DNA from: Nevskia sp.
GTDB lineage: Bacteria; Pseudomonadota; Gammaproteobacteria; Nevskiales; Nevskiaceae
DNA: 64,000 nt
Assembly (NCBI GenBank): GCA_019689635.1
Contig: JADGHB010000002.1
Span: 1-64,000, forward strand
Reading direction: 5' to 3'
Part shown: piece by piece, positions 63,755 through 64,000 of the stretch
How the letters are laid out: each line of letters begins with the position of its first letter
Numbering within the stretch: position 1 is the stretch's first letter
Notes under the pieces: generated by a model
Told to the model about the DNA's origin: nothing
What the model saw: only the letters and a program-made list of their open reading frames with translations
The model's database searches: none
Made by a program: the position numbers and the translations under genes

Positions 63755-64000
63755 TCAGGAAGATCGCGCGTGTTGCTTCCAAAGCGCAAGGGCCACGACG
63801 CGCACCGTGGCGTAGGCGTGTGTGCGCGCCTCGCGCACCGCGCTCCATGCGGTTTTGCCGCCGAGCTGCGCGAGCGCTGCGCAAGCCTCGGCGGCGACGT
63901 AGGGATCGCCCTGCTTGAGCGCCTCGATCAGCGCCGGCACCGCGCGCCGGTCGCCGAGCCGGCCGAGCAGATACGCGGCACGGCGCGCGGTCAGCGCTTC
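63755..64000 (-). CDS. HEAT-repeat protein, C-terminal part
   Basis: The last 81 residues of a minus-strand gene that begins beyond the window. Two HEAT-like repeats are visible: RRAAYLLGRLGDRRAVPALIEAL and YVAAEACAALAQLGGKTAWSAV, ending KQHARSS. Such proteins act as scaffolds or phycobilin-lyase-like factors; with only the C-terminus no function can be given. It converges on the MFS remnant. Confidence 0.75.
   Translation of the reverse strand, partial: EALTARRAAYLLGRLGDRRAVPALIEALKQGDPYVAAEACAALAQLGGKTAWSAVREARTHAYATVRVVALALWKQHARSS

Overview
The window reads as a chromosomal segment of a GC-rich, metabolically versatile proteobacterium, most likely a gammaproteobacterium. Supporting this are an EpmB-type EF-P lysine 2,3-aminomutase, a FimX-like scaffold, ParC/ParE, SelO and HtpX. 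An Acidiferrobacterales/Chromatiales/Nevskiales-like lineage would fit but cannot be fixed from sequence alone. Genes are dense, many overlap by 1 to 4 bases as ATGA, TTGA or TGATG, and GTG starts are common. I saw no rRNA, tRNA, CRISPR array or intact insertion sequence.

Regions. 0-3.5 kb: start of an SRPBCC-type protein and the glyoxylate-shunt operon aceB-aceA, with a clear promoter and a hairpin terminator. 3.6-12.3 kb: RraA-like protein, DsbB, quinone oxidoreductase, a frameshifted sigma54-activator-like AAA+ gene, fumC, purB, a small hypothetical and SelO. 12.4-25.3 kb: a CSS-motif EAL phosphodiesterase, fused isobutyryl-CoA mutase IcmF, a TauE/SafE permease, a DUF2834-like membrane protein, a steroid-type Rieske oxygenase with an SDR, EpmB, the FimX-like protein and HtpX. 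25.4-31.6 kb: topoisomerase IV (parE, parC), an ECF sigma/anti-sigma operon led by a DUF6249-like membrane protein, and xseB. 31.6-39.6 kb: sulfur assimilation (cysG, a second and frameshifted TauE/SafE gene, cysB, cysI, DUF934) followed by molybdopterin synthesis (moaA, moaD, moaE, moaC). 39.6-46.2 kb: a PQQ/heme c alcohol dehydrogenase with a lanthanide-type Asp, a SnoaL-GNAT-nitrilase operon, serS and a sterol-desaturase-family hydroxylase.

46.1-55.1 kb looks like an arsenosugar biosynthesis island. It holds two glycosyltransferases of the arsenosugar-associated families, an AhpD-like peroxidase gene broken by an amber codon, a patatin, and a tightly overlapping operon of a membrane-anchored (VTT) FAD/NAD oxidoreductase, a DUF3047 protein, ArsS (radical SAM), ArsM (As(III) methyltransferase) and a PiT phosphate/arsenate permease.

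55.3-63.5 kb: a truncated haemoglobin behind a perfect FNR/ANR box, then a six-gene operon resembling hydrogenase-4/formate hydrogenlyase (HyfC, E, F, G, HyfH-I fusion, HyfB). Its large subunit has lost the [NiFe]-binding cysteines. It therefore looks like an energy-converting-hydrogenase-related (Ehr) complex: a proton- or sodium-pumping, complex-I-like machine with an unknown electron partner. This is the strongest candidate for an undescribed system here. The window ends with an MFS transporter remnant and the C-terminus of a HEAT-repeat protein.

Three intact-looking genes carry single lesions (two one-base frameshifts and one amber codon). Sequencing error and genuine decay cannot be separated without reads.
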